A stretch of 64,000 bases of DNA from Symsagittifera roscoffensis (GCF_963678635.1 NC_087063.1:30206599-30270598), one strand, 5' to 3'; positions 1 through 11,799 are shown, counted from the first letter of the stretch. Program-made: numbers and translations. Notes: generated by a model not told the origin, from the letters alone.

Positions 1-339
1 ACAAAATTGCATGGTTTTTCAAAATTTGAATTATAAAAAAACTTGACTAATTTTACAAAATTTGAAATTGCCAACACTGTGTAATACTTGGGTTATGTCA
101 GAGTACACTCAAAGGATGCAAATAATATTTCCAATATATGCCGTTTTTATGAGTTGTCATAACTTCGAAGAACCTGAGGTGCGTTACATGCTAGTTTGAG
201 TTAAATTCCTAAGAAGTTTGCAAGTGTTGCATAATTGTTTCCAAACTTTCGTACAAGACTGCTTAATTTACTGCTTAAGCCCTGAACTTTCCGATTGCCT
301 TTTAATGTTTATGAAGCAGTAATAACAAATTTGAAATTT

Positions 340-750
340 TTTATGAAAATCATACCCCACACGCCATATAAAGTTCAAAAGGATAGACTTCGCTCCTTGT
401 AACAAATCAATTATGGCAAATAATCTTCTTTCAACAGATTTGGAATGATTTCTGAGACGGATTAATTCTCCGCTTACGCGTTAATAGCGCGAAATATATC
501 GCGCATTAATTGTCGCAAATTAGCCACAATGGTAATCTTTAAATCCCCGTAATGTTACAAAAAAGGTTCACAGGTGAAATATAATTTCGAATTTGAGCTC
601 AGGACAACAATACCTTTCGAATGATAAAAAAATTTCCGTCAAAATTGGCTAGTTAAAAAAGTCGAAATTTGTCTGAAGAAAAAAAACCCACCCGAGCACA
701 AATATTCCGTTACTTTCGTTTCGAAACTCGGAACAAAAACAAAATATCGC
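340..750 (+). repeat. Dispersed TIR-repeat family, partial copy
   Basis: This stretch is about 80-90% like 40640-41071. Shared landmarks are a tandem-like GCGCGAAATATATCGCGC segment and a terminal block ending in GAGCACAAATATTCCGTTAC. At 40.4 kb the same terminal block occurs in both orientations, so the family is a terminal-inverted-repeat element. Here only the right part is recognisable. No coding capacity is seen. Confidence 0.65.
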
Positions 751-2863
751 TAAGTATATAATGGCTGGTTCCCTAAAAATATATGAAAAATTTTCTAAAT
801 GTTAGCCATATTTTGAAATCATTCAAAATTTTTATAATTAGTTCAATGCTGAACTGGAATAATTATTACAATGCTGAAATTACAATGGTGAACTAGAGAT
901 TATAATTTTGTACTCGGTGGCATGGAAAAATACTTTTCATCATAAACAAACTGCTCAGTTAGATAATTCATCAAACCCCTTTTTTATTTGTTCTAGATCT
1001 TTGCATCACTAAACGTTTTGCTCTAAAACATCCATCGCTCTAGACGAAAATGATGCGAAGTATGGCGAGCAAGCTTCCTATCCCATAATTCTGAAGATTC
1101 CTTTTATTAACTATATGAATTGGTTACCAACCCAATGCTTTATAAAAGTTGTGAGCTCGAAAATCAAATCATGAAAATTGCTCAATTTTTGATTTTTAAG
1201 CCATCCAAAATTTAATTACAAGCTCAAAATATTTTGCAAATTACAGGTCGCTCCTCAGTTTTGCTAAGTTGGGCATGTTTAAAAATGGCAAAAGCGACAT
1301 AGGTTTTTTATTGGGTACTACGTCAACTGGCAAAAAGAAATTGCAAAAATGGCAACCGTAAACTTCTCCAAAAGGCAACTTGGATAAAATTTGAATGAAA
1401 TTTACATAATTTTTTAATCTCAGTGTGAAACAAAAGCTGTAAAACATTCATTTTTTTTCTAGTCTCTTAATCTCAATGAGAAATAAAAACTATGTCAGGC
1501 GTCAGAAATATTTCTATATAAAAGGGTCTTTCATGTGAAAGTTATTCGAAAGAGCTTCCAGCTGCAACATTAGATCATGATTTTGGTAGTTTTTAAGAGT
1601 TTCTGATACTTTTCAATTCAATCGTCTTATTTTGGGCATTAATGTGGCTTGTATCTGGATTTGAACCAAATCTGGTAGTTTTTGGTTCAGTTTTTGTTCC
1701 TTCCTTATTTGCTGAGTGAATTTTATAAAGTGGAGTGAGTATGACTCATTTCTATTTGATATGGTTTATGCCATCCCTTAAACGAATGGTTTTTTTTTCA
1801 AAACTATAGCATTTTTGAGCTGAGTCCATGTAGCAAATTATTGGGAGGCAGCAGTTGCTTAAAACAGCATGCGGAGTATTTATTTGATGAAATAATGAGG
1901 CAAACAATTTAAAAATGCCATCAGCATACCTAGTTATGTATTGCTCAAGAATGACAAATTTTGCTTCAATGGTGAATACAATAATTCCGTTGCAATCCGA
2001 CGGCACAGAGTCATGAGCTAAGAGTCCCCTTTAGGGTGTTTTGAAAATTGATGAGAATTGCAATGTTCCACACGGTCTTTGGCACAAATTTGAGAACTCT
2101 TTCAAATTGGATTGTTCTTGAAGCTGCAGTAATATTAGACAGGTTTGCTGTCCACTCTTCAAAAACGATACTCGTTACAATTTAACAAAAAAATTAACAA
2201 GCGCTCGTTCTAACTTCCATGGCCATGACACTTAAATATTTTTGGAAAATGGGTTTTTCTTCAAACAGATATTGCAAATGGTTAGGAGTATTTTTGAAAT
2301 TTCCTGACACAAATCATTTTTGCGAGCAAAGTCCACTATTTTAGCTGCTATGTTTGTTTAGCGGTCTTGCTTTTTCAACATTTTGAGCCAATTTTGCATA
2401 AAATTCAAATAGAAAATTGCGAAAACTTACGTCCAAAGAACTTTACTTTATCCCCAAATAATTTTATAATTTTTCTAAACACCTGTGATTTGCAAGTTCT
2501 TTAAGAGCATCTGTAAATTTTTATCTCGCTTTCTTTTTTAAATTGAAATTCCTTAATTTTTTTTCAAAACAAATGTCAAGATTCGTTTTCCGTCCTGATT
2601 TTAACTGAATTTCGCCGTTATTCAGACGAGTAAGAAAATATTCAAAATCAACAAGACGACTCGTAATCAATGTTTTGTAATCAATGTTTGTAATCAAATT
2701 TTTATAGTCAATGTTTTGAGTTCTTTTTTAGATGTTAAAAGAATGAAAACACTCATATCTCTCCTCAAACAAAAAACAATTTGAGTGAATAATAAAAACA
2801 ACGGTTATTTGGAGGTAAATGACAAGTCTTATTTCATAAACGATTAAAGGACAACCTTAAAAC

Positions 2864-2869
2864 TTTATT
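2864..2869 (-). promoter_or_regulatory. Candidate polyadenylation signal for the serpin
   Basis: AATAAA on the minus strand lies about 285 bases past the serpin stop codon. It is the first canonical signal I found downstream. AT-rich DNA yields this hexamer often, so it is only a candidate. Confidence 0.35.
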
Positions 2870-3150
2870 GCAGGATATCGCGTTTTGCAAGTTGTTTAAT
2901 TTTGGATTAGTTTTTTTTCGAGGTGCGTTTTTTTAAGAGTTTTCCTGTTTTGGTTTGTTCTGTTATCTACCTCTATTGATAATAGCCACCATCTGTTATC
3001 TCTACCGCCATTAGTACTTTGCTGAAGCAAAAAAAAATGAATTCCATTTTCCGACATCGAAAATCTAGTATATGTCTTTTTTGAATATAATGAAACTGCT
3101 GTAAACTGATAACATGACCAAATAATTACAACTGCTGTACGAAAACTATT

Positions 3151-4290
3151 TCACACAGATGGATCCCAAACTACTCCTGCGAACAGAATTAGTTTAGTTT
3201 TAGTGTTGATGATGGATACCAGAAACGGCGAGTCAACAATTACACGAGTACGTAAAGATTCGATTTTCATTGATGACATACGAATTTCCGTTGAATATGT
3301 AGCCGCTGCGGCTTCTGTGCCCTCTTCAGAAACCTCCAAATAGGATTTTTGCCTCGCTTTGCTGATAAAAGTTGGTTCTTTACTAGCCCCAAAGAAGTTT
3401 GCGCTCGGATCAAACGCCTGTTTGATTCCAAGGTCTTTTAGAAGTGGCATGATATCGATAGACGTTTCGACTTTGAATTTAGGAATCCATAGGTCTGTAT
3501 AAACCTCAGAGGACCGGTGGTAAATTTGAAAGATTTCATCAGAAACTGGTTCCAAATAATCCGCAGGGTTTCCGCGGTCAGCTGGAAGAATAATAGACAT
3601 CATCCAATCATCAGCCTGATATTTCAGAAAAGCGGCCGTGAACTTCTTCTGATTGCGAGCTTGCGCGAAAGCTAACTTCGTATCGACACGCCTGTTCATG
3701 AAAGTCACATTTTTTTCGCCGGCCAATCGACTGAAAAACAGACCTCGCTCAGAACGCGATTTGGCGAAACATTCTTTCCAAGAGCCATTCATGTAAATTG
3801 CATTTACAATAATCATCACAGTAAGTTGTTCATCAGTATCCTTTATCAGGTCTGTTATTTTCCCGTTTGTTTCGTCTGATATCCAATCGTTTACAATTTT
3901 TTCTCCTGCTTCGGTTCCAAATCCTACATTTTCAACAGTTGCACTATACTTTCGCATCAGCTTGTTTTGAAATTTTTTCAAGATGCGAATTCTTTTGTTC
4001 AAGAAAACACCGTTACTCAAAGAAAGCTCAAATTTTGACTGACTTTCTCCTTGAATGAAAGTCACGAGGCGCTTGGCTTCCTTGCATACATCGTTGGAGT
4101 CTTCGAACTGAAGAGCTCTCAAAATTTCGCTTTTTGTGGTGTTTTGAGCACCTTCACTTACCATGCACATAGCTACGAATACACTTGCTGGTGAAATCAT
4201 CATGTTGCTTCCACTGTTTTCTTCTTGTAACCGAAAAAATAACGAAAACAGAATATTCGTGAAGTTAGCCAAGGCTGTGAAATGTTGCAT
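3151..4290 (-). CDS. Serpin (serine protease inhibitor), single-exon, inhibitory type
   Basis: This uninterrupted 379-residue frame starts at an ATG and has the family's usual length (350-400). Helix A and the NMMISPASVFVAMCMVSEGAQ block are at residues 10-50, and the shutter/breach region follows. The hinge EEGTEAAAAT near residues 318-327 (3303-3340) is the small-residue stretch that lets the reactive-centre loop insert into sheet A, so the protein should be inhibitory. The C-terminal signature VIVDSPFLVSI matches the serpin PROSITE pattern. Counting from the hinge as in alpha-1-antitrypsin puts Met-Ser at P1-P1'. The P' side is about six residues longer than in that protein, so the scissile bond is not certain. 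No signal peptide is visible, so a nucleocytoplasmic serpin is likely unless an upstream exon supplies one. The gene has no introns here. Neighbours are unrelated repeats. The family assignment is very secure; the protease target is unknown. Confidence 0.95.
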   Translation of the reverse strand: MQHFTALANFTNILFSLFFRLQEENSGSNMMISPASVFVAMCMVSEGAQNTTKSEILRALQFEDSNDVCKEAKRLVTFIQGESQSKFELSLSNGVFLNKRIRILKKFQNKLMRKYSATVENVGFGTEAGEKIVNDWISDETNGKITDLIKDTDEQLTVMIIVNAIYMNGSWKECFAKSRSERGLFFSRLAGEKNVTFMNRRVDTKLAFAQARNQKKFTAAFLKYQADDWMMSIILPADRGNPADYLEPVSDEIFQIYHRSSEVYTDLWIPKFKVETSIDIMPLLKDLGIKQAFDPSANFFGASKEPTFISKARQKSYLEVSEEGTEAAAATYSTEIRMSSMKIESLRTRVIVDSPFLVSIINTKTKLILFAGVVWDPSV

Positions 4291-4726
4291 TTTGCTTCAA
4301 AAAAGACTAACTCTTTTCAGAAAAACCAAAATTTTGGTTTTCGTGCAAACAAGATACCGAGTTTATTTACACAGACACTTGCTTTAACGCATATTTATTT
4401 AAGGTTATCTCTATTGATTTTATGGCTTACAAGTCTGCCAGAAACTAATTAATCGACGACTTTATCAAAATGTTAACAACAAAAAACAAAATTAAGGTTG
4501 CAACGTCGCTGTTTTGAAAGAACAAAAGCAAACCGACAATATTTTGATGTTTCACTCATCAATTTGAAACCGTTTTGGATTTCAAAATGAAGCAATTTTG
4601 TTCGTATCAAGGCGAAGCCTTGAGCGCTTCGACTACACTTTGCAAATTTCCAAAAAAAAGGAGTAGTTTGAAAATTTTATGTCAGATTTTTTTGAACATC
4701 TTCCATCCACACATTATGTATGTAGG
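4291..4726. other. Serpin upstream region, no gene seen
   Basis: This 436-base 5' flank of the serpin should hold its promoter, but I cannot place a convincing TATA box. Around 4600-4640 a short block (CGAAGCCTTGAGCGCTTCGA) recurs in altered form at 265, 40555, 43790, 48420 and 49880, so it is a fragment of a dispersed repeat. Confidence 0.5.
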
Positions 4727-4961
4727 CAGGGGCGGATCTAGGATTCTCTCGAGGGGGGGGGGGCGGAAAAACTGCTCCCTGAAAGTTAGTATATATTGGC
4801 GCCGAAGACTCCCTTAGAAAAATTTTAATGTCCGCCTCTAAAAATGGATACCTCAAAAAAGTACAAAGGGGGACCCTTTGGGTCCGTAAGTGGTCGAATC
4901 ACTGAGGGGGGGGGGTTTAGTGGCAGACGTCCGCTTTCCCCCTCCCCTAAATCCGCCCCTG
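4727..4961. mobile_element. hAT-type MITE, 235 bp
   Basis: The termini are inverted repeats beginning CAGGGGCGGATCTAGGA at the left and ending AAATCCGCCCCTG at the right, as in many animal hAT elements. The flanking 8-mers TATGTAGG and TGTGTACG agree at 6 of 8 positions, which fits an aged 8-bp hAT target duplication. The inside has G- and C-runs and no coding capacity. A longer relative lies at 36992-37396. It would need a transposase supplied from elsewhere. Confidence 0.75.
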
Positions 4962-5431
4962 TGTGTACGTAAAAATTGATGCAATGGCATTTGCAGGAAT
5001 TTATTTACGGGACTGGTTTCCCGAAAAAAAGGTCATACATTTTTAATTGTTCGACCAACTTTTCCGTGCTCTCCCAAAACTCTGAAGAGGCCTTATTTTG
5101 TCAAAATTTTCTCTGCCGGATCCGAAAGTTTTGGCGATGGATCAAAACTTAAGTAAATCAAACACTGAGAATGAACTTTGTAAATGCTTGTTTTCAAAGG
5201 TACAAAAAACTGAGGGCCGTCAATATATACTAATTTTGAGGGGGGACTCTAAAACCTTCCAAAAATGCCTAAAAACGTTTTGTCCATTCCTTCAAAAATT
5301 CACCTATTAAAAGAAGGGCGCAGAAATCAAAGTAGGTTATTTATAAGGTTATGAGAGAGCTTGGAAAGTGTGATTCGTCGATTGTAAAAAAAGCGGTATG
5401 TATTTAGACAACAAATACTTGTATTCATTCC
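4962..5431. repeat. Diverged relatives of the hAT-type MITE
   Basis: 5055-5090 (GTTCGACCAAC and CTCTCCCAAAACTC) resembles the inner part of the 36992-37396 element. 5215-5250 carries the SSAATATATACTAATTTTGAGGGG-type core of the family in the opposite orientation. The stretch looks like broken or rearranged family members. No gene is seen. Confidence 0.4.
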
Positions 5432-5589
5432 TATTCATACTCATCAGTAAGCAGACAATTACCATATTAACCAATCAGAATCGAGAAAGCAAATTTTCGA
5501 AATAAATAATCATTAAATGTTCATTTCTTCCTTGTCTCGATTCTGATTGGTTAATACAGTATTTGTCTACTTACTGACGAGTCTGAATA
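5432..5589. mobile_element. Foldback MITE, 158 bp
   Basis: The two ends are inverted repeats of roughly 55 bases: CAGTAAGCAGACAATTACC through ACCAATCAGAATCGAG, mirrored at 5540-5589. They surround a short AT-rich loop. A diverged second copy sits at 18251-18396, which shows that it is a family. No coding capacity. The superfamily is not clear from the ends. Confidence 0.7.
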
Positions 5590-6155
5590 CGCGGTTTTCT
5601 AAATACTCCTACGTAACTGGAGTGTTGTATTTTCCATCTAGTACCGTTCCTCTAAGACAAAACAGCTTGCCTCAATACAAATTATCTTGCCACTTACGTG
5701 TTAGTTGGACTAGTTTATAGCGCGTTAGTTGTTTTGGGTTTTTTCTCTTTTACGGACGATTTGTTTGTTTTTGTTATTTAAAAACTGAATAAAAATGCTC
5801 GAATATGATAGCTTAAGTTCAATTCAATTCAGTTTTTTTTTTAAATTTTACTAACAACAGAGGCTCATTTTGCAATTTGACTTTTTCGGGCCGTATCACA
5901 GAAAAGACTCGTTGTTTCATGTTGATCAGTTTGGCTCAACTAAAATTTTTTTGAATTTAAGTTCAAGGCGTCACTACTTTTCAGATAATTTATATAAGTC
6001 TATTAAAAAATGAAAATTACTTCGAAATTTATCTTGAGAATAACTTCATCGAGCACAACAACTTGAAACTTGAAAAAAAAAGAAGAAGAAGTGATACAAA
6101 TATTCATTGGCCAGCCAAGATTGCGGAGAAGTTGGATAGCTTGTTTGAAGGGACA

Positions 6156-6519
6156 AGTGGAATCCCACATACGCGAAGGACCGAATGCGCGAAAATAAAA
6201 AATCAGCTAATCATATTTCAGAAATCTGAAATTTGGAAAGAAAATAAACTTTTCGAGGGACTGAATATTGATATTCACCAAAAATAAAAACGGCAGAAAT
6301 ATGGAAAACTTTCAAATTGTCACTGACCGCCGCCAAATTGGAACACATTTTATATTTTATGGGTTTCGTTATAAAAGAAGCAAAATTTTGCTTCATGTAA
6401 TTCATTTTAATAATAGCAATTGCTCCCTTTTAAAATTGACTTTCGGCTAATTTTTTTTTCGGTTCTCCGTCCACGAGTTTTTTTACCCATTCGGTCCTTC
6501 GCGCATGAGAGTAGCCCCC
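6156..6519. mobile_element. MULE-type MITE with perfect 9-bp target duplication
   Basis: This 364-bp element has inverted ends containing CGCGAAGGACCGAATG on the left and CATTCGGTCCTTCGCG on the right. It is flanked by exact copies of GAAGGGACA (6147-6155 and 6520-6528). A 9-bp duplication and outer ends near GG(T/G)GG fit the Mutator superfamily. A relative at 45973-46406 has GCTTGAAGGACCGAATG in the same place. The small frames inside are not convincing genes. Confidence 0.8.
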
Positions 6520-6979
6520 GAAGGGACAGAAACCAAAAACGGTGAGATTGAATACAAGACTGCTCGTATATCAACTCAGAGAATGTTTCAACTTTCCCTT
6601 AATTCATTTCAAATAGTTTTTGCTAAAAGAAAAAATTGAAACCCTATAAACTTTGGACGAGATCAGAGTGTGAAAGTTTGATTCATACGAAATTAATACG
6701 ACCAATTATCTAGCCCCAATTCAATTTAAACAATTTTATGGTCCGGAATAAATTCGCCACGCATAAATAGTTCGCGTTACGCTCTCAGTATTATGAATAC
6801 ATTCTTGAAAGCGCTCATAATTTAGTCCAGAACATGGCCAGTTTGACAACTTTCAAACCCTTAGAATTTTGCAAAAAGTAACCGGAGGAAAAAAATTTGA
6901 ATTCAAGAAGTCGATATCTTTAATGGGGTATAAATTTTTTTTGTTGAAAACCATTATTTTGATCGGCGAAAATTGACTG

Positions 6980-8000
6980 AATAAAAAAAACCACACCACG
7001 CATAAAAATTCCGTTTTCTTCGAAAATCGGAACAAAAATTTGTAATCGAATTATTGAGCTGGATTGAATCGCCGCTTACGCGTTAACAGTAAGAAGTATA
7101 TCGCACAATAATACAGTGCTGATTTACATTATCCGGACGAAACGAACAAAACTTGAATTTTCAAACGCGTTTTTCTTAAATTGGGTTAAGATTAGACAAA
7201 AAGTGAAGAGGACAAAAGTTGCTTAGAACTTCACCAGAATTTATATGGTGCCATTTTTTCTCCACAATTCTCAACAAAACTTTTACCCCAAAAATGGGTC
7301 ATTTTGGCTTTTTTCAATTAATCAATAATTACGCTGAAACTACTTTGTTAATTGATATGAAAATTATATCACAGGAAGCCTCTTACGCAGCTCAGCAAAG
7401 TTTAAGAAGGGTTAAATCTCCAAAAATTTGCGCAAATTGTTTAAAATTTATTTTTAAACAGAGATTCTCGGTTTTATATAGTAAAAATCACATTTATTGA
7501 CTAGCAAATGAAATGTTTTTTTCTTATACTGGTTTTTGGAGATTTAACCTTTCTTAAACTTTGTTGAGCTGCGTAAGAGGCTTTCTGCGGTATAATTTTC
7601 TTATCAATTAACAAAGTAGTTTCAGCGTAATTCTTGATTAATTGAAAACGCCAAAATGACCCACTTTTGGGGGTGAAAATTTTGTTTAGAACTTCGGAGA
7701 AAAAATGGCACCATATTGATTCTGGTGAAATTCTAAGCAACTTTTGTTTTCTTCCTTTTTTGTCTAATCTTAACCCAATTTGAGAAAAAGGCGTTTGAAA
7801 ATTCAAGTTTTGTTCGTTTTGTCCGGATAATTTAAAACAGCACTGTATCGTCCTAAACATGAGCTCAAGGCACCAATAAGATTAAGAAGAAACAAAAATT
7901 TTGGTAGAAAATGACCAGTTAACAATTCGAAATTGGCCTGGAGAAAAATGCTTTGAGCACAAGCATGTCGTTACTTTCTTCAAAATTTGGAACGAAAGGT
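6980..8000. repeat. Dispersed TIR-repeat family copy, split by a later insertion
   Basis: The left flank (about 6985-7113) and right flank (7846-7990) carry landmarks of the 40.4-kb repeat family: CGCTTACGCGTTAA, a short run near TATATCGC, and a diverged GAGCACAA terminal block. The 7114-7845 element sits inside, so the outer repeat is older. Confidence 0.5.
7114..7845. mobile_element. Tc1/mariner-pogo-like foldback MITE, 732 bp
   Basis: The ends are CAGTGCTG...CAGCACTG, flanked by TA on both sides (7112-7113 and 7846-7847), the target dinucleotide of the Tc1/mariner/pogo group. The inverted arms are unusually long, about 315 bases each (7114-7428 against 7535-7845), at an estimated 85-90% identity. 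Only about 100 bases separate them. The frames found in the arms are mirror images of each other, not genes. A transcript through it would form a long hairpin. Confidence 0.8.
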
Positions 8001-10630
8001 ACGTATAAACAAAAGGACAGTGAAAAAACTAATTGTAAGAAATAAAACTAACTCTTTATCGGAAAAACTATCTTTCAATTATTAAGCCAAACAGACAATC
8101 TATTGACAAAAATCTAAATGTAAATGAAGAAAAATCGAAACAGAGTCCTATATTCGTCCACAGCACAAATTGTGGGTCAAGTTTTACTGTGTTTAGGGTA
8201 ACGCACGTAGAAAAAAACGCACGCAATTCTTAGTCAAAGCGTTCCAACTTTTTCTGAATACGTCATTTTTTTGCTGAAAAGAATGCTCATTTAGTTTTCA
8301 AAAACTGTGAAACAGTTTTTAAAGCAGCGTCTGTGATAAATCTTTTACTGCGAAGCTCATAATTTTAAGAAGTTCAATGAAACATTTCAAAGTTTAGTCG
8401 AAAGTTTTTTGGCGTTGACAATACAAACTAGTTTAGATATTCGATCACGACAGTTGCAACAAAAAAAAACTATGTTTTTTGTTCCTTGGTTTGTCGATAA
8501 CTTTCATTCTCAACATCTGAGACTTGATCCGTCAAAACTAAAAAAGACTTCTAAGTCTTTCTCTAACGAAGGCAAACTGAAGATCGAACACTGTTTAAAC
8601 GCTCTCTCAATGCAATCATCACGAAGAAACTACACCGGTACTACATCTAAACAGCTAAACTAAAAAAGACAAGACATCAAACTGAAACTAATTTTGGTTC
8701 ATTTAAACCAAATACGAGGAGAAAAAACAGCCCAAGAAAACTAAAACAGGCCTTGTTAAAGGGTTGTTGAGAATGATATTGTTTTTATTAGGTGAGATAT
8801 TTTACGCAAAGTGTTAATTTTAGACAAATATTTTGAAAAATGAGTAAACTACAGCAAAATCCCGCCATTTTTTCTCCGGCTTCGGCAAGTAGTGGTCTTA
8901 GGCTCCAAATCCGAGAGTCGGCTTAAAGGCCGCGGTGAGATAGCCGGCTCTAAGTTTCATTTAGAGTACACCACTCTGTTGGCAGGCTCGCAACACATTG
9001 GTGCGAATGCAGCGTTAACTGTTTTGGTGTTGTTTTGCTCTTCGGACAAAATTGCGTGTTTTGGTATGCAGCAATTGGTACAGCGACAATGCGTCACACG
9101 CGGCAATTCGTTGATTCTACGAAAGCAAAACTTAGCGTCAATCAACTATTTATAGGAGGCAACAATTAGAAGCAAGCTTTTTTGTTAATAAGGGGATTAA
9201 ATAAAACGATTCAAAGAAGAAGACCCCTGAAAAAAAAAACAAAATGATAACTTGTTATAAAATATACTTTTTGAACCTTCCCTCCACTGGATCAAAGACG
9301 TTGCTGTGCCTTTCGACCTGTCACAAACCATACTGATAGAATTTTGATTTTCGCAACCGACAAAAATTTAGAGACATTGCCGTCAAACACTTTCTGAAAT
9401 GCCAATGGATTTTTTAAAGAATGCCGGGCTCTGTTTTATCGAAAGCTCACAGTCCAAAACAGCTCCATTTTGAGCAGCATGGACAGATCCCTTCGTCTAC
9501 TTTCTTCTGCAAAAAAAGTGAGGATCAATAAATCCGGGCTTTCAGACAACTAAAAAATATCACTCCGAAACTTGAACATTCTCTAGTGTTTGATGATTTT
9601 GAACAAACATTACTTAACTCTTATCAAAAAATTGCAGTGTCGTAACCAACAAAGGTTGATTTTTTGACTTCGACTAAACAAATTGGAGCAATTATGAAGA
9701 GCTTGGATTGGCACTCCTATAACGTCGAGATGACAACACACACGCCATCAATAAATCGTTTGTCGCTCTGGCTCACAGTCCAGAGCTTGATTTGGACATC
9801 GGCATTACTCTGTGCATAGTGATGTTTACAAGGAAAATGAATCCCCTATTGAACTATGTGGATTACATCGAACAACACTGATCAGAACAATTCTATGTGG
9901 GCGAAACATTTCGGAAATGATGAGAAAGGAAAACAATAGACCACCAACTCAGATATGGTCTGGCACAGGCATTGCAGGAGGGAAAGCGTTGTGCCCACCT
10001 CAAGAAAATTTTATTGTTCAAATCCTGAGGAAAGAATGAAGCATTTTGGCAATTAGGCCTGCGATCATTTTTGCCGGAGAAAGTGATTTCAAGGTGGCTA
10101 AATATACAAAATCTCAATTGAGATTAATTGAGCTGCTAACGTACTACAAGAAAAATAAAATTTCAAAGCAGTTTGAAGTTCATTCTTTCAATTTTGATAT
10201 CCAATTTCATTTACTCTTTAATTAAAACAATTACTCTGATTTTTTTACGTGATCAATAGGTTTTGCCGCAACTAATTGTCGCTTGCTGCAAATAGTTTCC
10301 TGCTACGAATTTTTATTGTCACTTTTTATGACTTTTTTGAGTTGTCGCTTGCGACGAATTGTCGCCTCACACACCAATCGAAACTATGAATCAATATATA
10401 TTTCTGCTTAATTGCACTTTTTCATTAATTTTTTTTGATAATTAAAACACTTTTGTTCGTCAAAAAAACTTCTAAAGTTTTCGCCTAATTTAGCCGCCCC
10501 ATTGAAGACTTTTTAGGAGAGCAAAACAATTTATTTGGTTTAAAATCAACTCTCATTGACTGTCCGCGAAATGACTCATTCACCGCCGATGAAATGTGCT
10601 TCAGTAAGGTCCCAAATGGGAGAAATAGGC
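8001..10630. other. No supported gene; possible decayed coding remnants
   Basis: No frame with an ATG and family motifs spans this stretch. Two patches are less AT-rich than the surroundings. One is 8880-9150, where the minus strand (8957-9145) has a CRCTNC...MCCE cysteine pattern. The other is 9690-10050, where all strong frames are short. Both could be remnants of an exon or transposon. 10100-10630 is plain AT-rich flank of the BEL element. Confidence 0.45.
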
Positions 10631-10779
10631 TATTCATGACATGAATTGTCTCACATTAATTATAGAAAAATGCGGTGAAATCTTTTAAAAATAGCATGAT
10701 TTGTTCCGAACTAATGAGTAATAAATTTGACATCAACAAAGTGACTTTTAAGATATGTTCATCAAATTGTCTTAAATAT
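10631..10779 (+). repeat. 5' LTR of the BEL/Pao element
   Basis: This 149-base sequence runs from TATTCATGACATG to CTTAAATAT and recurs at 17593-17741. It lacks the clear TG...CA ends usual for LTRs. At 149 bases it is short for BEL/Pao, so the true outer limits may have been lost. Confidence 0.75.
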
Positions 10780-10904
10780 CTGGCGACTAAATTTTTTTCT
10801 CGATGTCTCAGAATTTACCTGCTCAAGGGAAATTCAGCCCCCCGTGGCAACTAGCCTTCATCCAAAAGGCCTCGCTTGACTCATCAAGCAGGTCTCGCAT
10901 CACT

Positions 10905-11200
10905 CATCTGTTCCTACATACGGACCCACATCTGGACCTACATACGGACCCACATCTGGACCAACATCTGTTCCTACATACGGACCCACATCTCGACCAA
11001 CATCTGCTCCTACATACGGACCCACATCTCGACCAACATCTGTTCCTACATACGGACCCACATCTGGACCTGCATCTGGACCTACATACGGACCCACATC
11101 TGGATCCACATCTGGACAAACATCTGTTCCTACATACGGACCCACATCTGGACCTACATCTGGACCTACATACGGACCCACACCTGGATCTGGATCAACG
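10905..11200 (+). repeat. Minisatellite of 12/24-bp units in the BEL leader
   Basis: About 300 bases are built from 12-base units of the type CCACATCTGGAC and CCTACATACGGA. They alternate as 24-mers, with inserted CAACATCTGTTC units. The unit length is a multiple of three, so several frames stay open and give HTDPHLD-, RTHIWT- and GPYVGPDV-type repeats. That openness is a by-product, not evidence for a protein. It lies between the 5' LTR and gag. Confidence 0.85.
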
Positions 11201-11799
11201 GCAACATAAAAAAAAACAGGCCTGATTAAATTTTTCAGTAAATATCCCCCTCAATCAAAAATCATTGTGCTTGTGCTCGTCAGCCAAAACCCACACTGTG
11301 CTAGATCTTATTAATTGTGCTAAGTTTTTTTTTGTGCAGTCTTTATTAGCAAAAATTTTCTAGCCCAAAACTAGCTGCTGCGAATTTTCAAAAACCCATT
11401 TTTTCCGAAACACTTTCTTTAAACCCATAACTACTAAAATTTTTTACTAGCCACATCTACAAAACTTTCTACAACTTTCATTTGAACTCTTAAAAAAACG
11501 TTAAAAAAAACGTTTCACCGCTTAGTCCTTAACCATAATTAAAAAGCTCATAACTGCGTGAGCTGTAGCTCACTTTGTTTAAAAAAACCACCGGGTTAAC
11601 ACTCTGGCTGGTTGATTTTAACAAAAAGTTAAACGTAACTTATAGGAAAATCTTGAGAAAGCTCAAAAAAGCTTCATTACCGGAACTACTTTGCGACCGC
11701 TGCCACCCGAGCTCGTTAACTTTAAATACATCTTTTCTACTCTTTGTACTTTTTTCTTGAATGGCTCCAACGTAGCCAACCTTACAACAGCTACTCAAT

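Larger units (their letters stand above)
1..3150. other. Gene-free AT-rich repeat region
   Basis: No open frame here has an ATG start, coding-like composition or a recognisable motif. The stretch is low-complexity AT-rich DNA holding a copy of a dispersed repeat (about 340-750) that recurs near 7 kb and 40.4-41.1 kb. The last 300 bases are the 3' flank of the serpin gene on the minus strand. Confidence 0.6.

Noticed and set aside
7219-7860. Two similar frames (93 and 119 residues) on opposite strands as genes
   Set aside because: They are mirror images created by the inverted arms of the foldback element.
10803-11225. 140-residue frame with HTDPHLD repeats as a real protein
   Set aside because: It is the translation of a minisatellite whose unit is divisible by three; frames on both strands are equally open and none has a family match.
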